Positions 56,379 through 63,772 of a stretch of DNA of 64,000 nucleotides are shown piece by piece; position 1 is the stretch's first letter, and each line of letters opens with the position of its first letter. The position numbers and the translations under genes were made by a program. This DNA is from Curtobacterium sp. MCPF17_002 (GTDB lineage: Bacteria > Actinomycetota > Actinomycetes > Actinomycetales > Microbacteriaceae), in NCBI RefSeq assembly GCF_003234115.2, contig NZ_CP126251.1, forward strand, positions 1,426,001-1,490,000. The letters run 5' to 3'. The notes beneath the pieces were generated by a model. That model searched no databases. It was not told where the DNA came from and saw nothing but the letters and a program-made list of their open reading frames with translations.

Positions 56379-56441
56379 CGGGAGGGGGGATGGCTGACGC
56401 GAGGGGGGGGGAGATGATCGCTGACGCGCCCACCCACCGGC

Positions 56442-56477
56442 CTGGAGGCGCGGTGCCGGCCCGCACCGCGCCTCCAG
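56442..56477. terminator. full hairpin of the CTGGAGGCGCG family in convergent gap
   Basis: CTGGAGGCGCGGTGC (56442-56456) pairs perfectly with GCACCGCGCCTCCAG (56463-56477) around 6 nt. Just upstream, the gap also has a run of nine G (56403-56411) within two imperfect GCTGACGCGAGGGGG repeats. Confidence 0.8.
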
Positions 56478-56502
56478 TCCGTCATCGCTCGCCTTCCGGG
56501 CG

Positions 56503-58002
56503 TCAGCCGGCCTCCGTCGGCATCCGGAAGAACGCCAGTTCCCACGCCGCCGAGCGGCGGAACGCCCGCGCCATCCGGCCGCGCTCCGCGGGCGTCGCCG
56601 CGGCCGCGAGCCGGTCGACCCGGGTCGTCGCGGTCGCCGAGGCCGCCGCGAAGCCGGGGTCCCCGTACGCGCCGATCCAGTCGGCGAAGGGGTGTCCCGG
56701 CGGCGTGACCCCGAGCTGCGTCCCGACCCAGGCGTAGACCCGGAAGCAGGGCAGCACCGCCGCCGCGAGGACCGCCGCCGAACCGGAGTCCGCCGCCTCC
56801 TGCAGGTGCGCGAGGTACCCGGCGCACGTCGGGTGCACCGGGTCGTCGGCGTGCGCGCCGGCCAGGCGGCGGTGGTGCAGGTCGCGCGCCTCGTCCGCGC
56901 AGCCCGCCGCCGATGCTGCCCAGAACGCGGCGGCGTCACCGGTGGACCACGAGGCGAGGGTCGACAGGTGCCGCTCGTACGCGCGGAGGTAGTGCACGTC
57001 CTGCGCGAGGTAGGACTCGAACACCGCGGTGTCGAGCGTGCCGTCGCGAAGGCCGACCAGGAAGGTGCAGTCGATCGTCTCCTGCAGCACCTCGGCGACG
57101 TCGTCCCACCACCGGTCCGTCCACGAGGACGCGGGCAGCGCGTCACGGGTGACGGCTCCGTGGTCGATCGGTCCGTTGCCGCCGCCCACCCCGAGGGCGT
57201 CGGCACCCTCGAGCGCGCGGGTCAGCCACGCCTTCGCCCCGCCGACCGCGAGCTCCCAGTCGCCGTCGCGCGCCATGCGCGTCGCGATCGCACTCGACAA
57301 CGAGCAGCCGGTGCCGTGGGTGTTCGTCGTCGCGACCCGCCGCGCCGAGAAGGTCCGGACGTGCCCGGCGGGGGACACGAGCACGTCGTCCGAGGTGTCC
57401 CCGTCGTCGTGCCCGCCCTTGGCCAGCACGAGGACGTCCCAGGTGCGGGCGACGAGGGTGGCAGCGGCGACGGTGTCGGCATGGGCGGTCGCCGGGCCGG
57501 TGCCGGTGCCGGTGTCTGAGCCTCTGCCTGCGTCTGCGGCCGGTCCTGCCAGCCCGGCGAGCACCACCAGCTCAGCGCGGTTCGGCGTCACGAGGTCGGC
57601 GAGCCCGAACAGCTCCGCCATCGCCGCCGAGGCGTCCTCGTCGAGCAACCGGTCCCCGCTCGTCGCCACCATCACGGGGTCGACGACCACCACGGGCGGC
57701 CGGTGCTCCCGGAGCCACGCGGTGACGGTCCGGACGACCTCGGCGGTGCCGAGCATCCCGACCTTCACCGCGTCGATCGTCACGTCGTCCGACACCGCGT
57801 CGAGCTGCTCCCGCAGGAACGCCACGTCGGGCACGTGCACCGACCGCACGCCGCGGGTGTTCTGCGCGACGAGGGCCGTCACGACGCCCATCCCGTACCC
57901 GTCCTGCGCGGCGATGGCCTTGAGGTCCGCTTGCAGTCCGGCGCCGCCCGTCGGGTCGGTGCCGGCGATGCTCAGGACGCGGGGGATCTGCGCCCCGGTC
58001 AT
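56503..58002 (-). CDS. thiD: bifunctional HMP/HMP-P kinase and thiaminase II (ThiD-TenA)
   Basis: The 499-residue fusion has an N-terminal ThiD (IAGTDPTGGAGLQADLKA, VVVDPVMVATSG, NTHGTGCSLSSAIA) to about residue 270 and a C-terminal TenA/thiaminase II helical bundle (QDVHYLRAYERHLSTLASW, CFRVYAWVGTQLG, FRRSAAWELAFF). ThiD phosphorylates hydroxymethylpyrimidine, TenA salvages thiamine breakdown products, so the fusion supplies HMP-PP. Its ATG overlaps the thiE stop (ATGA at 57999-58002). Ends near a full hairpin terminator. Confidence 0.92.
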   Translation of the reverse strand: MTGAQIPRVLSIAGTDPTGGAGLQADLKAIAAQDGYGMGVVTALVAQNTRGVRSVHVPDVAFLREQLDAVSDDVTIDAVKVGMLGTAEVVRTVTAWLREHRPPVVVVDPVMVATSGDRLLDEDASAAMAELFGLADLVTPNRAELVVLAGLAGPAADAGRGSDTGTGTGPATAHADTVAAATLVARTWDVLVLAKGGHDDGDTSDDVLVSPAGHVRTFSARRVATTNTHGTGCSLSSAIATRMARDGDWELAVGGAKAWLTRALEGADALGVGGGNGPIDHGAVTRDALPASSWTDRWWDDVAEVLQETIDCTFLVGLRDGTLDTAVFESYLAQDVHYLRAYERHLSTLASWSTGDAAAFWAASAAGCADEARDLHHRRLAGAHADDPVHPTCAGYLAHLQEAADSGSAAVLAAAVLPCFRVYAWVGTQLGVTPPGHPFADWIGAYGDPGFAAASATATTRVDRLAAAATPAERGRMARAFRRSAAWELAFFRMPTEAG

Positions 58003-58664
58003 GCGCGGCCACCGGTCCACGCGGCGACGTACGCCGCGGCCGCGGAACCGGGGTCGGCGGCGGCGCAGATGCCGGAGACCACGGCGACGCCCGCGGCTCC
58101 CGCGGCGCGGAGCGGGACGACGTCGTCGAGACCCACCCCGCCGATCGCCACGCACGGCACCGTGGTGTCGCGCGCGAGCCGGGCGAAGCCGTCGTGACCG
58201 AGCGCCGGCGGGTGGTCGGCCTTCGTCGTGGTGGGGTGCACGACCCCGACACCGAGCAGGTCGACCGTGCCGCGGGGGAGCCGGGCGACGGCCGCGAGGT
58301 GCTCCGGCGTGTTCGCGGTGAGCCCCACGTGCGCGTCCGGTCCGAGCAGTGCCCGCGCGGCCCCGACCGGCACGTCCGACTGCCCGAGGTGGACCCCGGC
58401 GACCCGGTGCCCGGCGTGCCGTGCGGCGAGGGCGACGTCGAGCCGGTCGTCGACCACGACGAGTGCCCGGTCGCCCACGGCGTCGGCGACCGCGGCGGTC
58501 AGCGCCAGCAGGTCCCGCGCCGAGGCCTCCTTGTCGCGCACCTGCACGATGCGGACCCCGGCGTGCACCGCGGCACGGACGACGCCCAGGACGCCGATGC
58601 CGTGCCGGTCGCAGAGCGCGCCGTCGGTGACGAGGTACACGCCGGAGTCGGTCGGCGCGGTCAT
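57999..58664 (-). CDS. thiE: thiamine-phosphate synthase
   Basis: The 221-residue TIM-barrel enzyme has [52 protein letters not shown] and [12 protein letters not shown], the pyrophosphate- and thiazole-phosphate-binding segments of ThiE. It joins HMP-PP and THZ-P. Middle gene of the operon, coupled on both sides by ATGA overlaps (58661-58664 and 57999-58002). Confidence 0.92.
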   Translation of the reverse strand: MTAPTDSGVYLVTDGALCDRHGIGVLGVVRAAVHAGVRIVQVRDKEASARDLLALTAAVADAVGDRALVVVDDRLDVALAARHAGHRVAGVHLGQSDVPVGAARALLGPDAHVGLTANTPEHLAAVARLPRGTVDLLGVGVVHPTTTKADHPPALGHDGFARLARDTTVPCVAIGGVGLDDVVPLRAAGAAGVAVVSGICAAADPGSAAAAYVAAWTGGRA

Positions 58665-59599
58665 GCGGTCACCCCGGCGCTCGTCCCGGCCGCCTGCGGG
58701 GCGTGCTCGACGGAGATGCGGGCCTCGCGGACGACGTCCTCGGGGGTGAGCGACGCGAGCCGGTCGAGGAACAGCGGCTGGAACGTGCCCGGGCCGCCGG
58801 CCTCGCGGGCGGCGAGCTCCGCGGCGATCGTGTGCACGGCCGTCGCGGCGACGGCAGCGGCCCCCGCGTCCTCCGGCGACACCGCCGTGAACGCGGCGAC
58901 GACCGCGCCGAGCGCGCAGCCGCCCCCGGTGATCCGGGTCAGCAGTTCGGTGCCGTTCGCGACCCGCACCGTCCCGATGCCGGGGGCGACCAGCAGGTCG
59001 ACGGGACCCGACACGGCCACCGCGGCCACGCGCCTCCCGGCCGGGTCGGAACCGGACACGGCGGCGACCGCAGCCTCCCGGGCGTCCTCGGTGCCCGCGG
59101 TGCTGTCGACCCCGCGACCACCGGCGGACGCGCCGAGCACGGCGAGCACCTCGGAGGCGTTGCCGCGCAGGACCGTCGGCCGGAGCGAGAGCAGGTCCCG
59201 GGCGAGCGCCGTCCGGACCGGCAGCGAACCGACCGCCACCGGGTCGACGACCCACGGCGTGCCCGCGTCCACCGCGGCCTCGGCGGCTTCGAGCGACGCG
59301 GCACGGGGTTCGGCGTGCGGTGTGCCGGTGTTCACCAGCAGGGCATCGGCGACGCGGGCGAACGGTCCCGCCTCGGTGACGACGTCGACCATCGCGGCCG
59401 AGGCACCGAGGGCGAGCAGCACGTTCGCGGTGACGTTCTGCACCACGGTGTTCGTGATGCAGTGCACCAGGGGACCCCGGGTGCGGACGGCCTCGAGGAG
59501 CGTGGCCGTGCGGTCCGCCCAGTCAGGGTCGGGCCTCGGGCCGGGTGCAGGGTCCGGTGCTCCGGCGGGTGCAGTGGGTACGGGCGCAGCAGTGCGCAT
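58661..59599 (-). CDS. thiM: hydroxyethylthiazole kinase
   Basis: The 312-residue protein has [26 protein letters not shown] near the N terminus and the active-site [15 protein letters not shown] (Cys in GGGC), both diagnostic of ThiM, which phosphorylates hydroxyethylthiazole for salvage. The frame extends to an upstream ATG, but that part lies in the TPP aptamer; ATG 59599 has the AAGGGA ribosome site 6 nt upstream, and this site is itself part of the aptamer. Confidence 0.9.
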   Translation of the reverse strand: MRTAAPVPTAPAGAPDPAPGPRPDPDWADRTATLLEAVRTRGPLVHCITNTVVQNVTANVLLALGASAAMVDVVTEAGPFARVADALLVNTGTPHAEPRAASLEAAEAAVDAGTPWVVDPVAVGSLPVRTALARDLLSLRPTVLRGNASEVLAVLGASAGGRGVDSTAGTEDAREAAVAAVSGSDPAGRRVAAVAVSGPVDLLVAPGIGTVRVANGTELLTRITGGGCALGAVVAAFTAVSPEDAGAAAVAATAVHTIAAELAAREAGGPGTFQPLFLDRLASLTPEDVVREARISVEHAPQAAGTSAGVTA

Positions 59600-59602
59600 G
59601 GA

Positions 59603-59684
59603 CGATCCCTTCGCGAGTACGAGCTCGAGCAGGTTCGACGGGTGTGATCTCAGCCGCCGGTTGCGGCACCCCGTGTCTCGATCG
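59603..59684 (-). ncRNA. TPP riboswitch (THI element) controlling thiM-thiE-thiD/tenA
   Basis: On the minus strand, GGGGTGCC (59665-59672), CTGAGA, ACACCCGTCGAACCTG and the 3' GAAGGGA (59606-59612) appear in the order and spacing of the TPP aptamer, with CGATC/GATCG able to close P1. The 3' strand of the aptamer contains the thiM Shine-Dalgarno sequence, with the ATG 4 nt from the P1 base. This favours direct translational control without a separate expression platform. Confidence 0.93.
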
Positions 59685-59750
59685 ACACCGTACACGAGCC
59701 GCTGCGACGTCTCCGGTCACATCCCGAGCGCCGTGTGGAAAGCTTGCGGT

Positions 59751-60695
59751 GTGCCAGACACCACGCCTCCCGGGCCGCCAGCGGGCCCCCGCGACCCCGG
59801 CGACGCCTGGGCGGTCGGTCCCGACGGCACCAAGGCGTGGGGACGCTTCGGCGCAGCCGGACTCCTCGTCGACGACGGCACCGGCCGCGTGCTCCTGCAG
59901 CACCGCGTCGAGTGGAGCCACCACGGCGGCACCTGGGGCATCCCGGGCGGAGCCCGACACCAGGGCGAGGACGCCGTGACGGGCGCGCTCCGCGAGTCCG
60001 AAGAAGAAGCGGGCGTGCCGGACGACGGCATCGACCTGCGCCACACTGCCGTGCTCGACCTCGGGTTCTGGACGTACACGACGGTGGTGGGGCGCGCCTC
60101 CAGGCCGTTCGAACCGGTGATCGCGGACCGCGAGAGCCTCGAACTCGCCTGGGTGCCCGTCGACGAGGTCGACGACCTGCCGCTGCACCCCGGGTTCGGG
60201 GCGTCCTGGCCGGCCCTGCGTGCGCAGATCGAGGTCACGCCGCACGTCGTGGTGGACGCCGCGAACGTCGTCGGCAGCGTGCCCGACGGATGGTGGAAGG
60301 ACCGGGAGGGCGCGGCCGCACGGCTGCTCGCCGAGGTGTCGGCGCTCGCCGGGGTGGGGGTGCTCGCCGACGAGCTGGAGCTGCCGTTCGACCGGTGGTG
60401 GCCGCGGTGGACCGTGGTGCTCGAGGGGGATGCGCGCGGGGCTTCGCCGGCGGCGCCGTCTGCTGCTGCTGCTTCTGCTGCTGCTGCTTTGTCCGGACGG
60501 GTCGAGGTCGTGCGGGCGCCGGGGTCGGGCGACGACGCGATCGTCGATGCCGCACGCGCCGCGGTCGACGCCGGGGACGGGCCGGTCGTCGTCGTGACGG
60601 CCGATCGCGAGCTCCGTGCACGGGTCGAGGCGTTCGGCGCTGCGGTGCGCGGCCCGAGCTGGTTGCGCGACCAGCTCTCGGCGCTGCGCCCCTGA
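59751..60695 (+). CDS. Nudix hydrolase fused to a NYN/PIN-like domain
   Basis: The 314-residue protein has a Nudix domain (box GARHQGEDAVTGALRESEEEAGV about residues 67-89) and a second domain from residue 166: VVVDAANVVGSVPDGWWKDREGAAARLL...VVVVTADRELRARVEAFGAAVRGPSWLRDQL. The DAANVVGS and TADREL acidic positions are those of NYN/YacP-like PIN nucleases. The linker includes an Ala/Ser-rich tract, and a dispersed DNA element at 60086-60106 lies in the Nudix part. A combined RNA-end or nucleotide-cleaning role is inference. GTG start; a GTG 18 nt upstream is possible. Confidence 0.82.
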   Translation: MPDTTPPGPPAGPRDPGDAWAVGPDGTKAWGRFGAAGLLVDDGTGRVLLQHRVEWSHHGGTWGIPGGARHQGEDAVTGALRESEEEAGVPDDGIDLRHTAVLDLGFWTYTTVVGRASRPFEPVIADRESLELAWVPVDEVDDLPLHPGFGASWPALRAQIEVTPHVVVDAANVVGSVPDGWWKDREGAAARLLAEVSALAGVGVLADELELPFDRWWPRWTVVLEGDARGASPAAPSAAAASAAAALSGRVEVVRAPGSGDDAIVDAARAAVDAGDGPVVVVTADRELRARVEAFGAAVRGPSWLRDQLSALRP

Positions 60696-60704
60696 CGCCG
60701 GACC

Positions 60705-60960
60705 CCTCGCACGGTGCGAGGCCGTTCGCGCCGGCACCCTCGCACGGTGCGAGGGCGTTCGCGTCGCGGCACCCTCGCACGGTGCGAGGCCGCTGACGCC
60801 CCGGCACCCTCGCACGGTGCGAGGGCGTTCGCCCGGTGCGAGGTTCCGTACCCGGTGCGCCGTCGTGCCTCTCGCACCGAGTACGCAACCTCGCACCACA
60901 CCGCGCACCACCCGACCCCTCGCACGGTGCGACGCGCCCCACCCCTCGCACCGTGCGAGG
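60705..60960. repeat. cluster of CCTCGCACGGTGCGAGG palindromes
   Basis: Exact copies at 60705-60721, 60738-60754, 60773-60789, 60808-60824 and 60944-60960, and a partial at 60918-60932. The first four are spaced 33-35 bp. Between 60835 and 60897 the copies merge into a longer hairpin (GGTGCGAGGTTCCGTACCCG and its near-complement). It fills the convergent gap between the Nudix and MFS genes. Confidence 0.88.
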
Positions 60961-60965
60961 CCCCC

Positions 60966-62210
60966 CTACGCCGGGATGTGCTTCCGCGACGACATTAGGA
61001 TCGCCACCCACGACAGCACCCCGAGCCCGACGACGACCCACAGGATGATCGGCACCGCGACGACGTTCGCGACCGCCGCGATCACGGCCGGCGCCAGGAA
61101 CCCGGCGTACGCCGTGGCGTAGAACACCCCGGTCAGCCCGGCCAGGTCGCGCGCCCCGGCGATCCGCTGCACCTCGAGCAGCGACGACACGAGCGCGAGC
61201 CCGATGCCGAGGCCGATCACCACGTTCGCGACGAGCCCGATCGCCACGGACTGCAGCTCGATCGCGACGACGACCACGGCGATGCCGACGGTCATGAGCG
61301 CCACCGCGGTGAGGAGTCCGCGGGCCGACACCAGGGACGTGATGCGCGCGGCGAGCGGCTGCACGGCGCTCGACACCCCGAGGGCGACGACCGTCGCAGC
61401 GGTGGCGAAGACGAGCCCCCACGTGCCGGTCGCCCCGGCGAGCTTCGTCGGCAGGTACCCGTACCCGATCGCGGCCGAGCCGAAGATCCACGGCGCCGCG
61501 ACGAGCACCACGCGGGTGAAGCGACGGTGCCCGGCGCTCGGCACGGCGAGCTGCTTCCACCACGGTCCGGGCAGCCCACCGGTCCGGTTCGTCTCGGGGG
61601 TGCGCCAGACGACCACGGCGAAGGGGATCGCGACGCCGATGTGCACGAGGAACGGCAGCACCTCGGGGATCGGCCCCCACTGCGCGATGAGCCCGGCGAC
61701 GAGGGCTCCGGACGCCGACCCGAGGGTGAACGCGAGCGAGGCCCGGCGTGCACCGGACCCGACGTCGGCGGACGGGTCGAAGCGGCCCTGCGAGAGCTCC
61801 TTCACCCAGCTGTTGCCGACCGCCATCGCGATGCCGACGGTGATGCCGGAGAACAGCCGTCCGGCCATCAGGAACCCGGCACCGAGCGGCCCGAACGCGA
61901 GCAGTCCGCTGCCGACGACGGCCGAGGCGATGCCGACGAGCATGACCGGCCGGCGTCCGTGCCGGTCGGACAGGGAGCCGGCGACGAGGAGCGCCGGCGC
62001 GAGGCCGAGCACGTAGACGCCGAGGAAGACGTTGACGAGCAGCGACGACTAGTGCGCGCGCTCCTCGTACATGAGGAGCAGCGGCGAGAACTGGTTGCCG
62101 CCCCACGAGCAGACGAACACCGCTCCCCACACCGCGACCCACGGCATGACCCGTGCGGTCGGGACGGCCAGCGACCCGGTGGTGGGGATGCTCCCCGTGC
62201 TCGCGCTCAC
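60966..62210 (-). pseudogene. MFS transporter interrupted by a TAG nonsense codon
   Basis: From GTG 62210 the frame reads MSASTGSIPTT...WGGNQFSPLLLMYEERAH then TAG at 62049-62051 (codon 54), and continues without frameshift as SSLLVNVFLGVYVLGLAPALLVAGSLSDRHGRRP (motif A) for a further 361 residues to 60966. The interrupted residue is probably Tyr (TAC to TAG). The start overlaps the stop of the GntR gene by 4 bp. A downstream ATG (62012) would lack the first helix. Otherwise the transporter is intact, so inactivation is recent or the base call is wrong. Confidence 0.82.
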
Positions 62211-62848
62211 AGCGTGCCCCGGTGCGAGGCGACGTGCGCGCTGAGCACCTCGGCGTAGCGCGCGGCGTCGCCGGCCTCGAGTGCGGCGGCGAGGGCGCGG
62301 TGGTCCTGCAGCGACGCCTCGAGCTGTGACGGCTGCAGGCGCATGAGGTGGTGTCGGAGTCGCTGCTGCCGGTCCCGCAGGGTGCGCGCGAACATCACGG
62401 CGATCGCGTTCCGCGACGCCCCGATGACCGCCCCGTGGAACTCGGCGTCCACCTCGATGAACCGGTCGACGTCACCGGTCGCGACCGCCTGTTCCTGCTC
62501 CACGAGCATGGCCTGGAGGCTCGGGGTGACGTCTGCCACGCGGCCGTCGGTCACGACGCGGGTCGCCGCGGTCGACTCGATGGCCTCCCGCATCTCGAGC
62601 ACGTCGGTCGCCTCGTTCGGGGACATCGGCCGGACGACGGCGCCCTTCCGGGACTCGAGGGTGAGCAGGTCCTCGGCGGCCAGACGGAGGAACGCCTCGT
62701 GCACGGGTGTCCGGGAAACGCCGATCTCCTGGCTCAGGGCGTTCTCGCTGATCGCGGTGCCGCCCGGCAGGTCGCCGCGGATGATCGCTCGCTTGACGTG
62801 CTCGTACGCCCGGTCGGACGCGGCCTGACTGGTGATGGGAGTGCTCAC
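62207..62848 (-). CDS. GntR-family (FCD) regulator
   Basis: The 213-residue protein has a GntR winged HTH (YEHVKRAIIRGDLPGGTAISENALSQEIGVSRTPVHEAFLRLAAEDLL) and an FCD effector domain (VLEMREAIESTAATRVV, FHGAVIGASRNAIAV, HRALAAALEAGDAARY). It is the first gene of an operon with the interrupted MFS transporter (GTGA overlap at 62207-62210), so the pair is probably a substrate-responsive uptake or efflux unit. GTG 62848 was chosen; an ATG 24 nt upstream overlaps the palindromic operator candidate. Confidence 0.85.
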   Translation of the reverse strand: MSTPITSQAASDRAYEHVKRAIIRGDLPGGTAISENALSQEIGVSRTPVHEAFLRLAAEDLLTLESRKGAVVRPMSPNEATDVLEMREAIESTAATRVVTDGRVADVTPSLQAMLVEQEQAVATGDVDRFIEVDAEFHGAVIGASRNAIAVMFARTLRDRQQRLRHHLMRLQPSQLEASLQDHRALAAALEAGDAARYAEVLSAHVASHRGTL

Positions 62849-62866
62849 GGACACCGATCCTACGCC

Positions 62867-62886
62867 TTGCATGCAACGGTGCATGC
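62867..62886. promoter_or_regulatory. candidate GntR operator with TTGCATGCAA palindrome
   Basis: TTGCATGCAA (62867-62876) is a perfect 10-bp palindrome, followed by TGCATGC (62880-62886). It lies about 20 bp upstream of the GntR start and also 5' of the divergent kinase gene. Confidence 0.5.
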
Positions 62887-62999
62887 GGATGCAGAACGCG
62901 CTGTTGCTGAGCGCAACCCGTGGAAGTCGCGACATCGGCAGGAGGCCACCGATACGCTGGGCCACCACGTCAACGGAGACGTGACGACAGGAGGTTCCG

Positions 63000-63746
63000 A
63001 TGGAGCGGATCACCAGGGCCGACGATCGTGTGCACCGCCCCGCAGGGCCGTGGACACCGACCGTGCACCGGCTCCTCGCGCACCTGCACGAACGGGGGTT
63101 CGTCGCGGCTCCGGAACCGATCGAGCACGGGGACACCCTCGAGACCGTGTCGTTCGTGCCGGGCACCGCGGGGGAGTACCCGTGGACCGCCGACGTCGCG
63201 AGCGAGGCCGCGCTCGTCACCACCGCCCGACTGCTCCGGCACTACCACGACGCCGCCGCCACGTTCCCGCGGGACGGCTCGCGTGACGTGTGGTCGCAGG
63301 CCGACCGGTTGCCCGTCGAGACGATCGTGCACGGGGACTTCGCGCCGTACAACTGCGTCTACGACGGCATCGCCGCGGTCGGACTCATCGACTTCGACAC
63401 CGCCCACCCCGGGCCGCGGGTGTGGGACGTCGCGAGCGCCGTGTACCGGTTCGCGCCGTTCACGACCGGGGTCGTCGAGGGCTCGACCGCCCCGTCGCTC
63501 GACGAACGGCTCGACCGCGCGGCGGAGTTCTGCCGCGCGTACGAGCTCGACGCCAGGTCGCGCGCGGTCCTCGCCGAGACGATCACCGGGTCGCTCGTGG
63601 CGCTCGTGACCACGATCGAGACCGAGGCCTCCGCGGGCAACCCGAAGTTCGTCAGCGACCTCGAACACGGGCACGCCGACCTGTACCGAGCCGACGTGGC
63701 GTACATCGAGGAGCACGCCGAGGAGATCACGGCCGCGGTCGCCTGA
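63000..63746 (+). CDS. APH-family phosphotransferase
   Basis: The 248-residue protein has ETIVHGDFAPYNCVYD (catalytic loop HGDxxxxN) and AVGLIDFDTAHPGPRVWDVA (metal-binding DFD), the kinase-like fold of aminoglycoside phosphotransferase/choline kinase proteins. The substrate is not predictable and resistance should not be assumed. A strong AGGAGG precedes the ATG. Divergent from GntR. Confidence 0.85.
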   Translation: MERITRADDRVHRPAGPWTPTVHRLLAHLHERGFVAAPEPIEHGDTLETVSFVPGTAGEYPWTADVASEAALVTTARLLRHYHDAAATFPRDGSRDVWSQADRLPVETIVHGDFAPYNCVYDGIAAVGLIDFDTAHPGPRVWDVASAVYRFAPFTTGVVEGSTAPSLDERLDRAAEFCRAYELDARSRAVLAETITGSLVALVTTIETEASAGNPKFVSDLEHGHADLYRADVAYIEEHAEEITAAVA

Positions 63747-63772
63747 CGGTGGTGCCCGGCATGCTGGGGTCA

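Noticed and set aside
56403..56411. Run of nine G as a phase-variable tract
   Set aside because: It lies in a convergent intergenic gap and is not in or in front of a gene.
59599..59695. Upstream start of thiM at 59695
   Set aside because: It would translate through the TPP aptamer, whose sequence constraints explain the conservation; the ribosome site supports 59599.
60705..60824. CRISPR-like array of four 17-bp repeats at 33-35-bp spacing
   Set aside because: The repeats are perfect palindromes of only 17 bp, the spacers (16-18 bp) resemble each other, and there is no leader or cas gene. The same palindrome occurs elsewhere in unrelated gaps.
62049..62051. TAG in the MFS gene as programmed readthrough or pyrrolysine
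   Set aside because: TAG ends other genes here (BLUF at 13604, putA at 38029), no stem-loop or pyl genes are visible, and the simplest explanation is a nonsense change or base error.
63000..63746. Aminoglycoside resistance gene
   Set aside because: Only general APH-fold motifs are present; nothing fixes an aminoglycoside substrate, and the family includes many metabolic kinases.
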